Shown: positions 41,940-51,484 of the stretch, in pieces
Position numbering within the stretch: position 1 is the stretch's first letter
Layout of the letters: each line of letters opens with the position of its first letter
Assembly: GCA_000961725.1 (NCBI GenBank)
Contig: LADS01000058.1
Coordinates: 124,001-188,000 of the forward strand
DNA: 64,000 nucleotides
Source: Desulfobulbaceae bacterium BRH_c16a
GTDB lineage: Bacteria; Desulfobacterota; Desulfobulbia; Desulfobulbales; Desulfocapsaceae
Direction: 5' to 3'
The notes under the pieces: generated by a model
The model's input: only the letters and a program-made list of their open reading frames with translations
Told to the model about the DNA's origin: nothing
The model's database searches: none
Translations under genes and position numbers: made by a program

Positions 41940-43769
41940 ATGCATAAACCTGCCTCAATCTCCAAAAGAATAAAGAACGCCCTGCGCATCGACCGCGCCA
42001 TGCTGCTCGTCTGGAAGGCCAGCCGCAGCTGGACCATTCTCTCCATCTGCCTGACAGTCGTCCAGGGCTTTATTCCGCTGTTAACGCTCTATATCATCAA
42101 GCTCCTCATCGATACCATCACTGCTGCACTGCAGTCAGATGATGCCATGGCGTCTTTCCAGCGCATTATTTATCTGGTTATTGCCGCGGCCCTCGTTACC
42201 ATACTGCAGGCAGCTGTCCGCATCGCCGGTAACTATGTCGCCGAGGCCCAGGCCGCCATTGTAACCGATTATGTCCTCAGCGCACTCCATGACAAATCAA
42301 TTTCTCTCGATCTGGCCTACTACGAGAACCCGCAATATTATGACACCCTGCACCGTGCCCAGCGGGAAGGGCCATACCGTCCGACCAAGATCGTCAACGG
42401 CTTGACCAGAGTGTTGCAGAACGGGGTATCTCTTGCGGCAATGGTCGGCCTGCTTTTTATGTTCCACTGGAGTGTCGGGCTGTTATTGTTTGCCTCGACG
42501 CTTCCCGGGGTTTTTGCCCAGGTCCTTCATGCCCGCAGGCAATTTGAATGGCAAAAAAAACGCACGCACGAAGAGCGGCGTGCCACCTATCTCAGTAGTG
42601 TTTTGACGATGGATGCTTTTGCCAAAGAGATCCGGCTTTTTGGTTTGGGCAGCTTCTTTGCCGATTCGTTCAACCGTATCCGCACATTATTGCGTGGCGA
42701 AAAACTGGCCCTGAGCCGGAAAAAACTGCTGGCCGAGTTTTTCGCCCAGTTTTTTGCTGCCCTGATAGTGATGGGCTGCCTGCTCTTTATTGCCATGCGG
42801 GCATTGCAGGGCGCCATCACAGTGGGCGATATGGTCATGTTCTACCAGGCCTTCCAGCGGGGCGTCGGTAACCTCAAGGATCTGCTCACCAATGTCGCTG
42901 CGCTCTACGAAGACAATATGTTCGTCACCTACTTTTTTGAGTTTCTCGATATTGAGAACGCAATAAAGAACCCGCCTCTGCCGCTGCCTGTGCCGCCAAA
43001 ACTCACCAGGGGCATTGCCCTGGAAAACGTATCCTTCCGCTATCCGGGCCAGCGGAGCGCCGTTCTCGAAGATATCTCTCTTAAAATCGGGCAAGGGGAA
43101 GTCGTTGCCCTGGTCGGCGCCAATGGTGCCGGCAAAAGCACCCTGGTAAAACTGCTCTGCCGCCTCTATGACCCGCAGGAAGGCAGGATCACACTCGATG
43201 GCACAGACCTGCGGAGCTTTGCCCTGCAGAATCTGCGCGGGCAAATCAGCGTGGTGTTTCAGGATTTTGCCAGATATTACCTCACTGTTAAAGAGAACAT
43301 TCATCTTGGCAATATCAATATCTCTCAGGATTCTGAAAAAATCAAAGAAGCGGCAATCAAGGCGAACGCCGACACTTTTATTGATAAACTCCCTCAAGGC
43401 TACGACACCTTTCTGGGGCGCTGGTTCTATTCCGGAGAAGAAATCAGCCTCGGTGAGTGGCAGAAGATCGTTCTGGCTCGGGCATTTTTACGCGACTCCC
43501 AGCTGATTATCCTTGACGAACCCACCAGTTCCCTTGATATACATACAGAATATCATCTCTATCAAAAATTCCGCGAGTTGATTGCCGGGCACTCAGCTCT
43601 GCTGATCAGTCATCGCTTTTCCACAGTGCGCATGGCCGACAGAATATATGTTGTTGACGGCGGCAGAATAGCCGAGCAGGGTACCCATACGGATCTCATG
43701 GCTTTAAAGGGTATCTATGCCGATTTGTACACTAAGCAGGCGGCCTGGTTGGATGATGAAAAAAACTAA
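41940..43769 (+). CDS. ABC transporter, fused permease/ATP-binding
   Basis: VALVGANGAGKSTLVKLL; ISLGEWQKIVLARAFLRDSQLIILDEPTSSLD. Confidence 0.9.
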   Translation: MHKPASISKRIKNALRIDRAMLLVWKASRSWTILSICLTVVQGFIPLLTLYIIKLLIDTITAALQSDDAMASFQRIIYLVIAAALVTILQAAVRIAGNYVAEAQAAIVTDYVLSALHDKSISLDLAYYENPQYYDTLHRAQREGPYRPTKIVNGLTRVLQNGVSLAAMVGLLFMFHWSVGLLLFASTLPGVFAQVLHARRQFEWQKKRTHEERRATYLSSVLTMDAFAKEIRLFGLGSFFADSFNRIRTLLRGEKLALSRKKLLAEFFAQFFAALIVMGCLLFIAMRALQGAITVGDMVMFYQAFQRGVGNLKDLLTNVAALYEDNMFVTYFFEFLDIENAIKNPPLPLPVPPKLTRGIALENVSFRYPGQRSAVLEDISLKIGQGEVVALVGANGAGKSTLVKLLCRLYDPQEGRITLDGTDLRSFALQNLRGQISVVFQDFARYYLTVKENIHLGNINISQDSEKIKEAAIKANADTFIDKLPQGYDTFLGRWFYSGEEISLGEWQKIVLARAFLRDSQLIILDEPTSSLDIHTEYHLYQKFRELIAGHSALLISHRFSTVRMADRIYVVDGGRIAEQGTHTDLMALKGIYADLYTKQAAWLDDEKN

Positions 43770-43804
43770 GAAAGTATGAGCGGAATGCACGGGATGGAAA
43801 ATAT

Positions 43805-44713
43805 TTGATGAAGTATATAGCTTACAATTTGACAATCGAGTCGGAATTGCCGCTGCCTCTCCCGGTCGATGATTCCGGCACACCAGCTGATATGGCTATA
43901 ACCATTGCTAAGATTGATGAACCGGAAAAGCTTTGCAGAACCTATGACGGTGTCTGGTATGCCCATGGCGAAAAATCCCTTTTGCTGCGATGGGATATTA
44001 TAGGAACCTTCTTAATTCAAAGGGGCGAGAAAATTATCTTAGATCCCGTCAGTGACTTAGGTGATCTATCTCTTTCGCTAGTCCCAATGCTGGGAACAGT
44101 AATTGCGGTGGCCATTTTCCAGCGAGGGTTGACAACATTACATGGCAGCAGTGTAGCGGTGAATGGAAAGGCTGTAATATTTTTAGGTGATAAAGGAAAA
44201 GGTAAATCTACGCTTGCCGCATACTGCCACCATCGGGGCTATTTGCTTGTCTCAGATGATATCTGTGCTATCGACAATAGAGAAGATAGAGATAGAAGAA
44301 GACCCTGCCTTTATCCATCATTTCCCTCGGTTAAGCTCTGGCCGGACGTAATGCACTACTTAGGTATGAATGAGTCGCAGCACAAGAGGGTTCATCCTTC
44401 CATACATAAAAGAATCATTTCATTTAATAAAGATTTCGCTGATCAGCCTTTGGAGATAGCGGCTATAATATTACTGGAGAAAGGAGATATTCTCCACATG
44501 ACAAAAATTGGGGGACACAAGACAGTTCCCAATCTACTACCGCATTTTCTGATTAACCGTTTTCCCGATGACCAACCTGGTCATCTTCAGGAAAGTGTTT
44601 TTTTCCAGCTGAATCGTTTAATCCAATCGATCCCGGTCTACAAACTACACAGACCCCATGATCTCTCGTTGCTACCCGATTCTTTGTCATTGATTAACAA
44701 GACGTTATTTTAA
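43805..44713 (+). CDS. HprK-like kinase, lasso/RiPP-associated type
   Basis: TTLHGSSVAVNGKAVIFLGDKGKGKSTLAAYCHHRGYLLVSDDICAID. Confidence 0.8.
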   Translation: MMKYIAYNLTIESELPLPLPVDDSGTPADMAITIAKIDEPEKLCRTYDGVWYAHGEKSLLLRWDIIGTFLIQRGEKIILDPVSDLGDLSLSLVPMLGTVIAVAIFQRGLTTLHGSSVAVNGKAVIFLGDKGKGKSTLAAYCHHRGYLLVSDDICAIDNREDRDRRRPCLYPSFPSVKLWPDVMHYLGMNESQHKRVHPSIHKRIISFNKDFADQPLEIAAIILLEKGDILHMTKIGGHKTVPNLLPHFLINRFPDDQPGHLQESVFFQLNRLIQSIPVYKLHRPHDLSLLPDSLSLINKTLF

Positions 44714-44749
44714 TATTCTTGTCATCAAATAGTTAGGATGTGCCCCGAT

Positions 44750-46633
44750 TTAATCATTTAGAGACAAATTTTCATTTTTCAGCCATGCATATACTGTCAG
44801 CACCTTCCAGACATCACTGAGTGCAGGGTCCTTTTTCTCTGGATGGGATTTGTGATGGTCGATGAGCTTTTTGACATCAAACCAATCCGACAACTCTTTT
44901 TGACATTGGCCCAAGATACTGTTTTCTAGGGGTTTATTGTAAATAAGATCGAGAACAGGTTCCATATCGGGGGTGAAATCTGTTTTGTCCGCCCGCCATT
45001 GAATCTTTTTTGGGATAATACCTTGCATGCTTCTTCTTTGTATGGACCTGGGCCAACCATTTTGGAATTTTTGATTTGTGGGTAAAGATAGGCAAAACTC
45101 CACAAGCCTTTTATCCCAAAACGGACAACGATATTCTATTGAAAAGTTCTCTGCGCTTCTCCCTAATACCTCGAGTGCAAAAGGTTGAATGGGGTGAAAT
45201 GCATGCTTGATATGATGAAATCTCTGTTTAGGGGAGTTCTCTTCTTCGCTTGCTGCAAACTCCAAACGCTCCTTTGCGTTTGAGCGTTTTAAAAAAGATT
45301 GAGAGCAGGCTTCTAATAAAGCGTTATTGGAGTGTGCTTGTGGCGGCAAATTCGAAGAATTGGTGCCCTTAAATCGAAAGAGATGGTAGATGAGGGGGTT
45401 GATGTTTTTTCGGAAATACTTTAGCAGGATTTTCTTCTGAATAGAGCGAGAAAGTGCTTTGTGAGCTAAAACTGTCTCTTTAAGAAGAGACAGTAATTTT
45501 TTCTCCTCAATTAACTCTATAAAATACCAAAGATCATTTGAGATTACGGTGTCGCCATCGTGGCCATCAAGCAGAAGCTGAACATGATTACTTTCCATTC
45601 GAGAAAGAAGGTTCCAATACATGAAATGATGGGGTGCATACCATGGTTGCTTTTGAACGGAAGCAATCTCGAAAAGTGATTCTAGAGGGTTTGTCTCATC
45701 AACGACCATTTTGTTCCATCGGAAAGACCCTTGCCGTAATGTTTCTTTGATATATTCTTGTTCATCGCATTGAATATATTTGTTAAAAATACCTGAGTAT
45801 ACTTGTAGAGGAAAATCATTTTCTTTCGCGATTTTTTTTTCGGCGACACATGCCACGGATGTCGAATCAAGCCCACCACTTAACGTTATTGCCAGGTCTT
45901 TTGAGTGCATTCGGCACTCCACCGCATCACGAAAGATTTCTCGAAAAGCTTCCTCATAGTCGGAATTTTTTTTGTAAGATAGAGGGCTGTAGCTGTATTC
46001 CCAGTACTTATCTATTTCAAAGTTATTTTCTGAAACTGTAATTGAGTGGGCAGGCGGCAGACGGAAGATATGCTTATAAAAAGTAGATTCGTTGTCTAAA
46101 CAGACAGACAGCATATAATCAACCAGACGTTCCTCATTGACCTTCTTTGGGATGTTCTGAAACATTAAAAGAATATCAAGAGAGGATGAAAACGAAAAAC
46201 GATTGTTATTGCAAAAATAATAGAATGGCTTCATGCCAAGGTGATCTCGAGCACAAAAAAGACGCTTTTCGTTTTTGTCCCATATCGCAAAAACGAAATC
46301 ACCAAGTAAATGCGAAGGGCAACTCCTCCCCCACTTTAAATAGGCAAGAGCGATAATCTCTTCGAGACACTCTGTTTTATTTTCTGATTTTTTTGGCAAC
46401 TCGACTTTATCTGCCAACTCACTGATATTATCGAGCCGTCCGGACGCAACCACTAGGAGGTGTTGTATTGGTATGGACTCATATAGGTAATAACTTTTCC
46501 CTATCCATCCCGCACCAATATTTTGAAATGATGAATTACTAAAATATCTCGATAAAGTTGATATGATTTGAGTATTATTTTGTCCACCAGCTCGAGGGGA
46601 GCGGTTTAGTGAGCCAAATAATTTACAAATCAT
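44750..46633 (-). CDS. asparagine-synthase-like protein, probable lasso peptide macrolactam synthetase
   Basis: AITLSGGLDSTSVACVAEKK; DGHDGDTVISND; N-terminal glutamine-amidotransferase-like part; adjacent to a lasso-type precursor. Confidence 0.83.
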   Translation of the reverse strand: MICKLFGSLNRSPRAGGQNNTQIISTLSRYFSNSSFQNIGAGWIGKSYYLYESIPIQHLLVVASGRLDNISELADKVELPKKSENKTECLEEIIALAYLKWGRSCPSHLLGDFVFAIWDKNEKRLFCARDHLGMKPFYYFCNNNRFSFSSSLDILLMFQNIPKKVNEERLVDYMLSVCLDNESTFYKHIFRLPPAHSITVSENNFEIDKYWEYSYSPLSYKKNSDYEEAFREIFRDAVECRMHSKDLAITLSGGLDSTSVACVAEKKIAKENDFPLQVYSGIFNKYIQCDEQEYIKETLRQGSFRWNKMVVDETNPLESLFEIASVQKQPWYAPHHFMYWNLLSRMESNHVQLLLDGHDGDTVISNDLWYFIELIEEKKLLSLLKETVLAHKALSRSIQKKILLKYFRKNINPLIYHLFRFKGTNSSNLPPQAHSNNALLEACSQSFLKRSNAKERLEFAASEEENSPKQRFHHIKHAFHPIQPFALEVLGRSAENFSIEYRCPFWDKRLVEFCLSLPTNQKFQNGWPRSIQRRSMQGIIPKKIQWRADKTDFTPDMEPVLDLIYNKPLENSILGQCQKELSDWFDVKKLIDHHKSHPEKKDPALSDVWKVLTVYAWLKNENLSLND

Positions 46634-46741
46634 CTATTGAGGAAGAAAAAGAGTGATGATCTGGATTAAAGAAGAGCAACAAGTGTTTGCAATCAAAGGC
46701 ACCTGTGCGTTCTCCTGAAAAAAAAGAGAGAAAATCATTTC

Positions 46742-46768
46742 CCCACCATCTGTAATCGTTGATGGTGG
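46742..46768 (-). terminator. hairpin between the lasso precursor and the cyclase
   Basis: 8-bp perfect stem CCACCATC/GATGGTGG, no clear T-run immediately after; attenuator or mRNA end. Confidence 0.4.
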
Positions 46769-46791
46769 AGAAAGTTTTGTATATGACTTTA

Positions 46792-46929
46792 TTAACTAAA
46801 AATGTTGCCACTCGCACCTTGATTATAATTTGCATCAAGACGAGTCGGAGTAGGTGAGGAAGCTTTTGTTATCTCTTCTACATCGCCATAGACTACAACA
46901 ACCGGTGCCACATACTCTTTCTTTTCCAT
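46792..46929 (-). CDS. lasso-type precursor peptide, absent from the supplied ORF track
   Basis: 45 aa: MEKKEYVAPVVVVYGDVEEITKASSPTPTRLDANYNQGASGNIFS; leader YxxPxxxxYGxxxxIT; RBS aggggg; upstream of the cyclase on the same strand. Confidence 0.75.
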   Translation of the reverse strand: MEKKEYVAPVVVVYGDVEEITKASSPTPTRLDANYNQGASGNIFS

Positions 46930-47090
46930 GAGACTACCCCCTGAATGCAATGCAAAAGTTTAAGGAGAATAAATTTTATACGGATTAAAAGATAATTTAC
47001 ATGACATGAAAGTGGAATGCAATAGAAAAAACCGCCTTCTTAATTCTACTCTGGGGAGCAAAAAAATTGAGCATATATTGTAATATTAAA

Positions 47091-48901
47091 TAGTGCCTGG
47101 AAAGAAATCGAAAAACGTCCACAAATCAAAGCGATGCCATCATAACCCACAGACGAAGAAAATGAGAGTGTAGACAGCGACGGATGTTGAATAATAATGT
47201 AACATGTTGATTTATATGGTATATACTTTTGTCAAAACCATTTAGCAGGGCTTCTGAACGGATAAGACGACTGCAACCACCAAATCTTCGTCGGATGAAA
47301 AACTCATGCGTAGAGTAATCGTACCACAAATGAAGTTGGGCGAACTGGCGATCGCCGACATAAAGCTGGACCCTAAATCACGCGATGATATCCCGCAAAT
47401 CCTGCGCGGACTCCAACACATATACACCACACCTGAACTGCGCGAGCAGATTTTTGCCATTCTGAAAGAGGTGCTGCCTGAGCATCAAATAGAAGGAAAG
47501 ACCGTCAAGGCCGACCCCAACAACGGTCGTCCCGGCATGACACAATGGCAGATTCTGGTGCTGGGGGTACTCAGATTGGGGCTCAACGCCGATTATGATC
47601 GTATCCAGGAGTTGGCCAACGAACATAAGACCCTTCGGCAAATGCTCGGTCACAGTAGTTGGGCGGACGAGAAATATTATAATCTGCAGACCCTCAAAGA
47701 TAATCTGCGGCTGTTTACTCCGGAAATCCTGGATCGGCTCAACCGGGTAATAGTTCGAGCGGGACACCGGGCATTAAAAAAAAAGCCGGAGGAAGGAGTC
47801 GTAGGCCGTTGTGATTCTTTTGTGGTGGAAACTGACGTCCATTTCCCCACTGATATCAACTTGTTGTTGGACGCCATCCGCAAGGTCATCGAAATCAGTG
47901 CTGAATTGTCCAGTACCCACAACCTGCCGGGGTGGCGGCAACACCACTACCACCAGCGTCAATTCAAAAGGCAATACCGCATAGTACAGCGGCTCAAGCA
48001 CTCCACTTCCAAAGACGAAAGCAAACAGCAGCGGAAAGAGCAGGATATTAAAGAGGCCCATCGTGTTTACCTGGACCTGGCGGAGGGTTATCTGACACGA
48101 GCCGAACAAACCCGTCAACACGTCAGCCCGCACGATCCTCTCTTCGTGATCAGGCTCAGCGAATTGAATGACTTCATCAAACATGCCCGTCGGCAGATCG
48201 ACCAGATTGACCGGCGAGTGCTCCAGGGCGAACATATTCCTCACAATGAGAAGGTGTTTTCCCTATTCCAACCACATACCGAATGGATCAGCAAAGGGAA
48301 GGCTGGCGTTCCTGTGGAGTTGGGACTGCGGGTGTGTATTATGGAAGACCGAGACCGCTTCATTCTGCATCACCGAGTGATGGTGAAGAGCACCGATGAC
48401 CAGGTGGCCTTTGCCATGGTGGGCGAAACCAAGCAGAAGTTCCCCACGTTACGGGCGGTCAGCATGGACAAAGGTTTCTATAGCCCAGCCAATCAGGAAG
48501 TGCTGAAATCGCGTCTTGATTGTGTGGTGCTGCCCAAAAAAGGTAGGCTTTCGCAAGCCGACAAAGCGCGCGAAAGCGATCCTGAATTTGTTAATCTGCG
48601 CAAACAACACTCGGCGGTGGCACGTAACATACAGCGTCTGGGTGCGGTGTTGCGTCAGCAGGAACAAGAGGCTGCTCAACGAAAACGCGGATCTTACAAG
48701 AAAGCTGCCTGAGAAGAGCAGGTTGCTCCGGCTGCAAAGTCGATGGAAGAGCTATGCCCGGCGAGGCTTGAAGATGAGAATTATTATCATTTTTTAGGCT
48801 ATGAGGACAAAAAAAATGCTGCCGGAAAGAAAGCCATCCACATTAACTGTGTCTGCGCTGGTACGAGTTTTTGAAAATTGGGGGTTTTCTGCCAGGCACT
48901 A
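47091..48901 (+). mobile_element. ISNCY-like insertion sequence
   Basis: Inverted ends TAGTGCCTGG (47091-47100) and CCAGGCACTA (48892-48901) bracket a transposase. Confidence 0.78.
47306..48712 (+). CDS. ISNCY-family transposase
   Basis: GMTQWQILVLGVLRLGLNADYDRIQELANEHKTLRQMLGHS; CDSFVVETDVHFPTDINLLLDAIRK; DKGFYSPANQEVL. Confidence 0.85.
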   Translation: MRRVIVPQMKLGELAIADIKLDPKSRDDIPQILRGLQHIYTTPELREQIFAILKEVLPEHQIEGKTVKADPNNGRPGMTQWQILVLGVLRLGLNADYDRIQELANEHKTLRQMLGHSSWADEKYYNLQTLKDNLRLFTPEILDRLNRVIVRAGHRALKKKPEEGVVGRCDSFVVETDVHFPTDINLLLDAIRKVIEISAELSSTHNLPGWRQHHYHQRQFKRQYRIVQRLKHSTSKDESKQQRKEQDIKEAHRVYLDLAEGYLTRAEQTRQHVSPHDPLFVIRLSELNDFIKHARRQIDQIDRRVLQGEHIPHNEKVFSLFQPHTEWISKGKAGVPVELGLRVCIMEDRDRFILHHRVMVKSTDDQVAFAMVGETKQKFPTLRAVSMDKGFYSPANQEVLKSRLDCVVLPKKGRLSQADKARESDPEFVNLRKQHSAVARNIQRLGAVLRQQEQEAAQRKRGSYKKAA

Positions 48902-48979
48902 AATAGATAAGCTTTGTTCGTTGTACTGGGGGAGCTCTTCTGCCCATTACAGTTACCATCCTTTGAACAAGGAAAACTC

Positions 48980-49720
48980 CCATGTCAGGCGTAAATGCTG
49001 GTGGGACTGTCCCGCCCAGTTTTGTCCTAACATGAACGATATCAAATATTATCAGGAATATACAGTAAATTTAGCAGACAAGGTGTTACAATACCTGAAA
49101 GGCCTGTTCCAGGCAGAGAAAAAGAATATGGAACGAATGGAGGAAAGAGTGGTGGAAACCGAGTAAGATCTACAATATTTTCTTTTCAGAATCAAATTGG
49201 GACTGGCGCCCAGATCGCAAGAGATGGGGACAGGCGGTTCGGAGGGTATAACGACAGCACACTGTATCCTGACGAAACCGGGTTCCCCCACAAAGGCAAG
49301 AATCGGTAGGTGTTCCCCGACAGTGGTGTGGACAGCTCGGCAAGGTCGACAATTGCAAGGTCGCGGTTTGGCTTTGGGACGGCCAGGGAACTGCCAGAAG
49401 ATGGCATTAGGTGTGCGACGTGAAATAAACTGAGTGTTCATTCCAGGATGCTGAAAACTAATGCGGAATGGGAATCAAGCACGAGGTTAGTTAGCGTGGC
49501 ATCACCATATGTCAATGGTGGTGCTTGCGATGCTATTTTTACTTGAGCTAGAACACCAGGCCGATATTCCACTGTTGAGCTGTGTAGATGTTACAACTCT
49601 GCTGAAATCCGCTGCCGAGGAAGGATACGAAGATGAAATGTTAAGGCAGCTCGAAGACAGACACAGGAAAAGGCAAACCTGAATTGTTGCCGCCTAACGA
49701 AAACAACGAAAAGATGAGCT
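48980..49720 (+). pseudogene. IS701-like transposase remnant
   Basis: DIKYYQEYTVNLADKVLQYLKGLFQAEKKNMERMEERVVE and later frame-shifted segments resemble the intact transposase at 23764-25143. Confidence 0.75.
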
Positions 49721-50158
49721 GTTACCCCTGCGACATGCTCCCCAAAGTAGAATTAACTGTTGATTAAGAAATTTTTGAGAATCATCGTGCCATTTGCAAG
49801 CGGAGCCGTGTTTTTATTTCAGTTTAAATTAAACTTGGAAAAACATCCCGTTGGGAGTAGAACAACTCCGGATGCACATTTAAAGTGTTTGGTAAATTAA
49901 TTGACAAATGTCCTCACTAGGTGTATGGGTGTATGGGGAAATTGATGAAAGTATAAAAATAACAGATGGTTGAATGTCTAACTGGCCTTATGAGAAGTAC
50001 TGGGTAGGTCTGAATATCAATTTGACATGGGAATCATTCATCAAAAAAAGGGATGTCATCAAACCATTCAAAAAGCAGTGGTTGGCGGAAAATATCCCAT
50101 TGAACGTTCACTTGTCTAAACTCGAGAATTATACTTTAATGCCTTATTTGCTGTTTCT

Positions 50159-51391
50159 ATGTTTTTGAAAAATTTAGAGATTGAGCATAAACAGTCTCCG
50201 GAAATTGCTGTATTGATAGCATGTTCTTCCAAGCAGCTCACGAAGGAGAATATACAAACACTGTCTGCATTGCTCGCCAAAACTTTGGACTGGGATGTGC
50301 TTCTTAGAAGTGCCCAGTATCACAAAGTTATCCCCTTGCTATATAAAACGCTTACTACTTACTTTAAAATGGACGTTCCTGAGCGGGTTTTCACAGACCT
50401 CTCGAAGCTAAATTGGAACAATTCTGTCCATTCCCTTAATGTTAGCGCGACGTTAGTCAATATAATCAAGCTATTTAATGAAAATGGCATTGATGTTTTG
50501 CCGATAAAAGGACCTTTGCTTGCTGAGAGACTGTACGGCTCCTGTTCTATGAGGATGTATGGAGATCTTGATATCCTGGTACGCCAGAAAGATTTAGAGA
50601 AATCCTTGAATGTCTTGCAGGAAAATAATTATAGATTGGTTCCGGAGGGAATTCCGCAATCAACCTATATGAAGTTTTTAAAGCACAAATACCATGGACA
50701 ACTCCTTAGTAAGAATGGAATATTTGTAGAAATGCATTGGGAATTGACGGGTTTCTATGTCTCTGAGCCTTTGACATTTGAACGTGTGGAACCTTTTTTG
50801 ATCAGAACAAAATTTTCCAATTATCCCACTTTGGATTTGATCGATGAAATGTTGCTTATATTTCTCTGCATCCATGGCAATAGCCATCGGTTAGAAAAAC
50901 TGGATTATATCTGTTCTGTTGCTGAGTTGTTGAAGATATCTCCAAATATCGACTGGGCATTAATAATGGAAATTGGCCAGAAATATAAAATGACTAAGAG
51001 AATATTGGTCACTCTTTGCCTTGCTAAAAAAATCTTTGGATCGGCAATTTCTGTATGGATAGAAGACGCAATTTCAAATAATAGGGCAGTCGCACAACGT
51101 GCTGATAGAGTAATGGGGCAGGATTTTATTGAAAATAGTGAAGCCTTTCGGCACCCGCTGCAGAGGCATATACGTTATCAATATAATGTCATGGACAATA
51201 AGTATGACTCGATCAAGTATATTTTACGTTCAATAGTTGTACCGAACCATAATGATTGGCAAAAGAAAAGATTTTCTGATGTGTTGTTTTGGTTTTATTT
51301 TTTATATAAACCTTACCGTATGTTATCTGTTCCTGTCCTAAATAGAATGAGTACAACCATTGATGATAACCTAAGGAAAAGAAAAGAGTAG
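50159..51391 (+). CDS. nucleotidyltransferase-family protein (NTP_transf_5 type)
   Basis: VLPIKGPLLAERLYGSCSMRMYGDLDILVRQKDLEKSLNVLQENNY. Confidence 0.75.
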   Translation: MFLKNLEIEHKQSPEIAVLIACSSKQLTKENIQTLSALLAKTLDWDVLLRSAQYHKVIPLLYKTLTTYFKMDVPERVFTDLSKLNWNNSVHSLNVSATLVNIIKLFNENGIDVLPIKGPLLAERLYGSCSMRMYGDLDILVRQKDLEKSLNVLQENNYRLVPEGIPQSTYMKFLKHKYHGQLLSKNGIFVEMHWELTGFYVSEPLTFERVEPFLIRTKFSNYPTLDLIDEMLLIFLCIHGNSHRLEKLDYICSVAELLKISPNIDWALIMEIGQKYKMTKRILVTLCLAKKIFGSAISVWIEDAISNNRAVAQRADRVMGQDFIENSEAFRHPLQRHIRYQYNVMDNKYDSIKYILRSIVVPNHNDWQKKRFSDVLFWFYFLYKPYRMLSVPVLNRMSTTIDDNLRKRKE

Positions 51392-51484
51392 GCTGGATGT
51401 TTGCACAAACTAAACCCTAATTAATTAGTTCAGCAAGTGTAAACTTTCTGTAACTCTGTAGAAGTGGAGTACTAACCGTAACCC

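Larger units (their letters stand above)
47040..49756 (+). mobile_element. degraded IS701-like element interrupted by an ISNCY-like element
   Basis: TIRs TTAATTCTACTCTGGGGAGCA (47040-47060) and TGCTCCCCAAAGTAGAATTAA (49736-49756), one mismatch; transposase remnants at 48980-49720. Confidence 0.75.

Noticed and set aside
49974-50168. 64-aa ORF before the nucleotidyltransferase
   Set aside because: No recognisable motif and no clear RBS; insufficient support.
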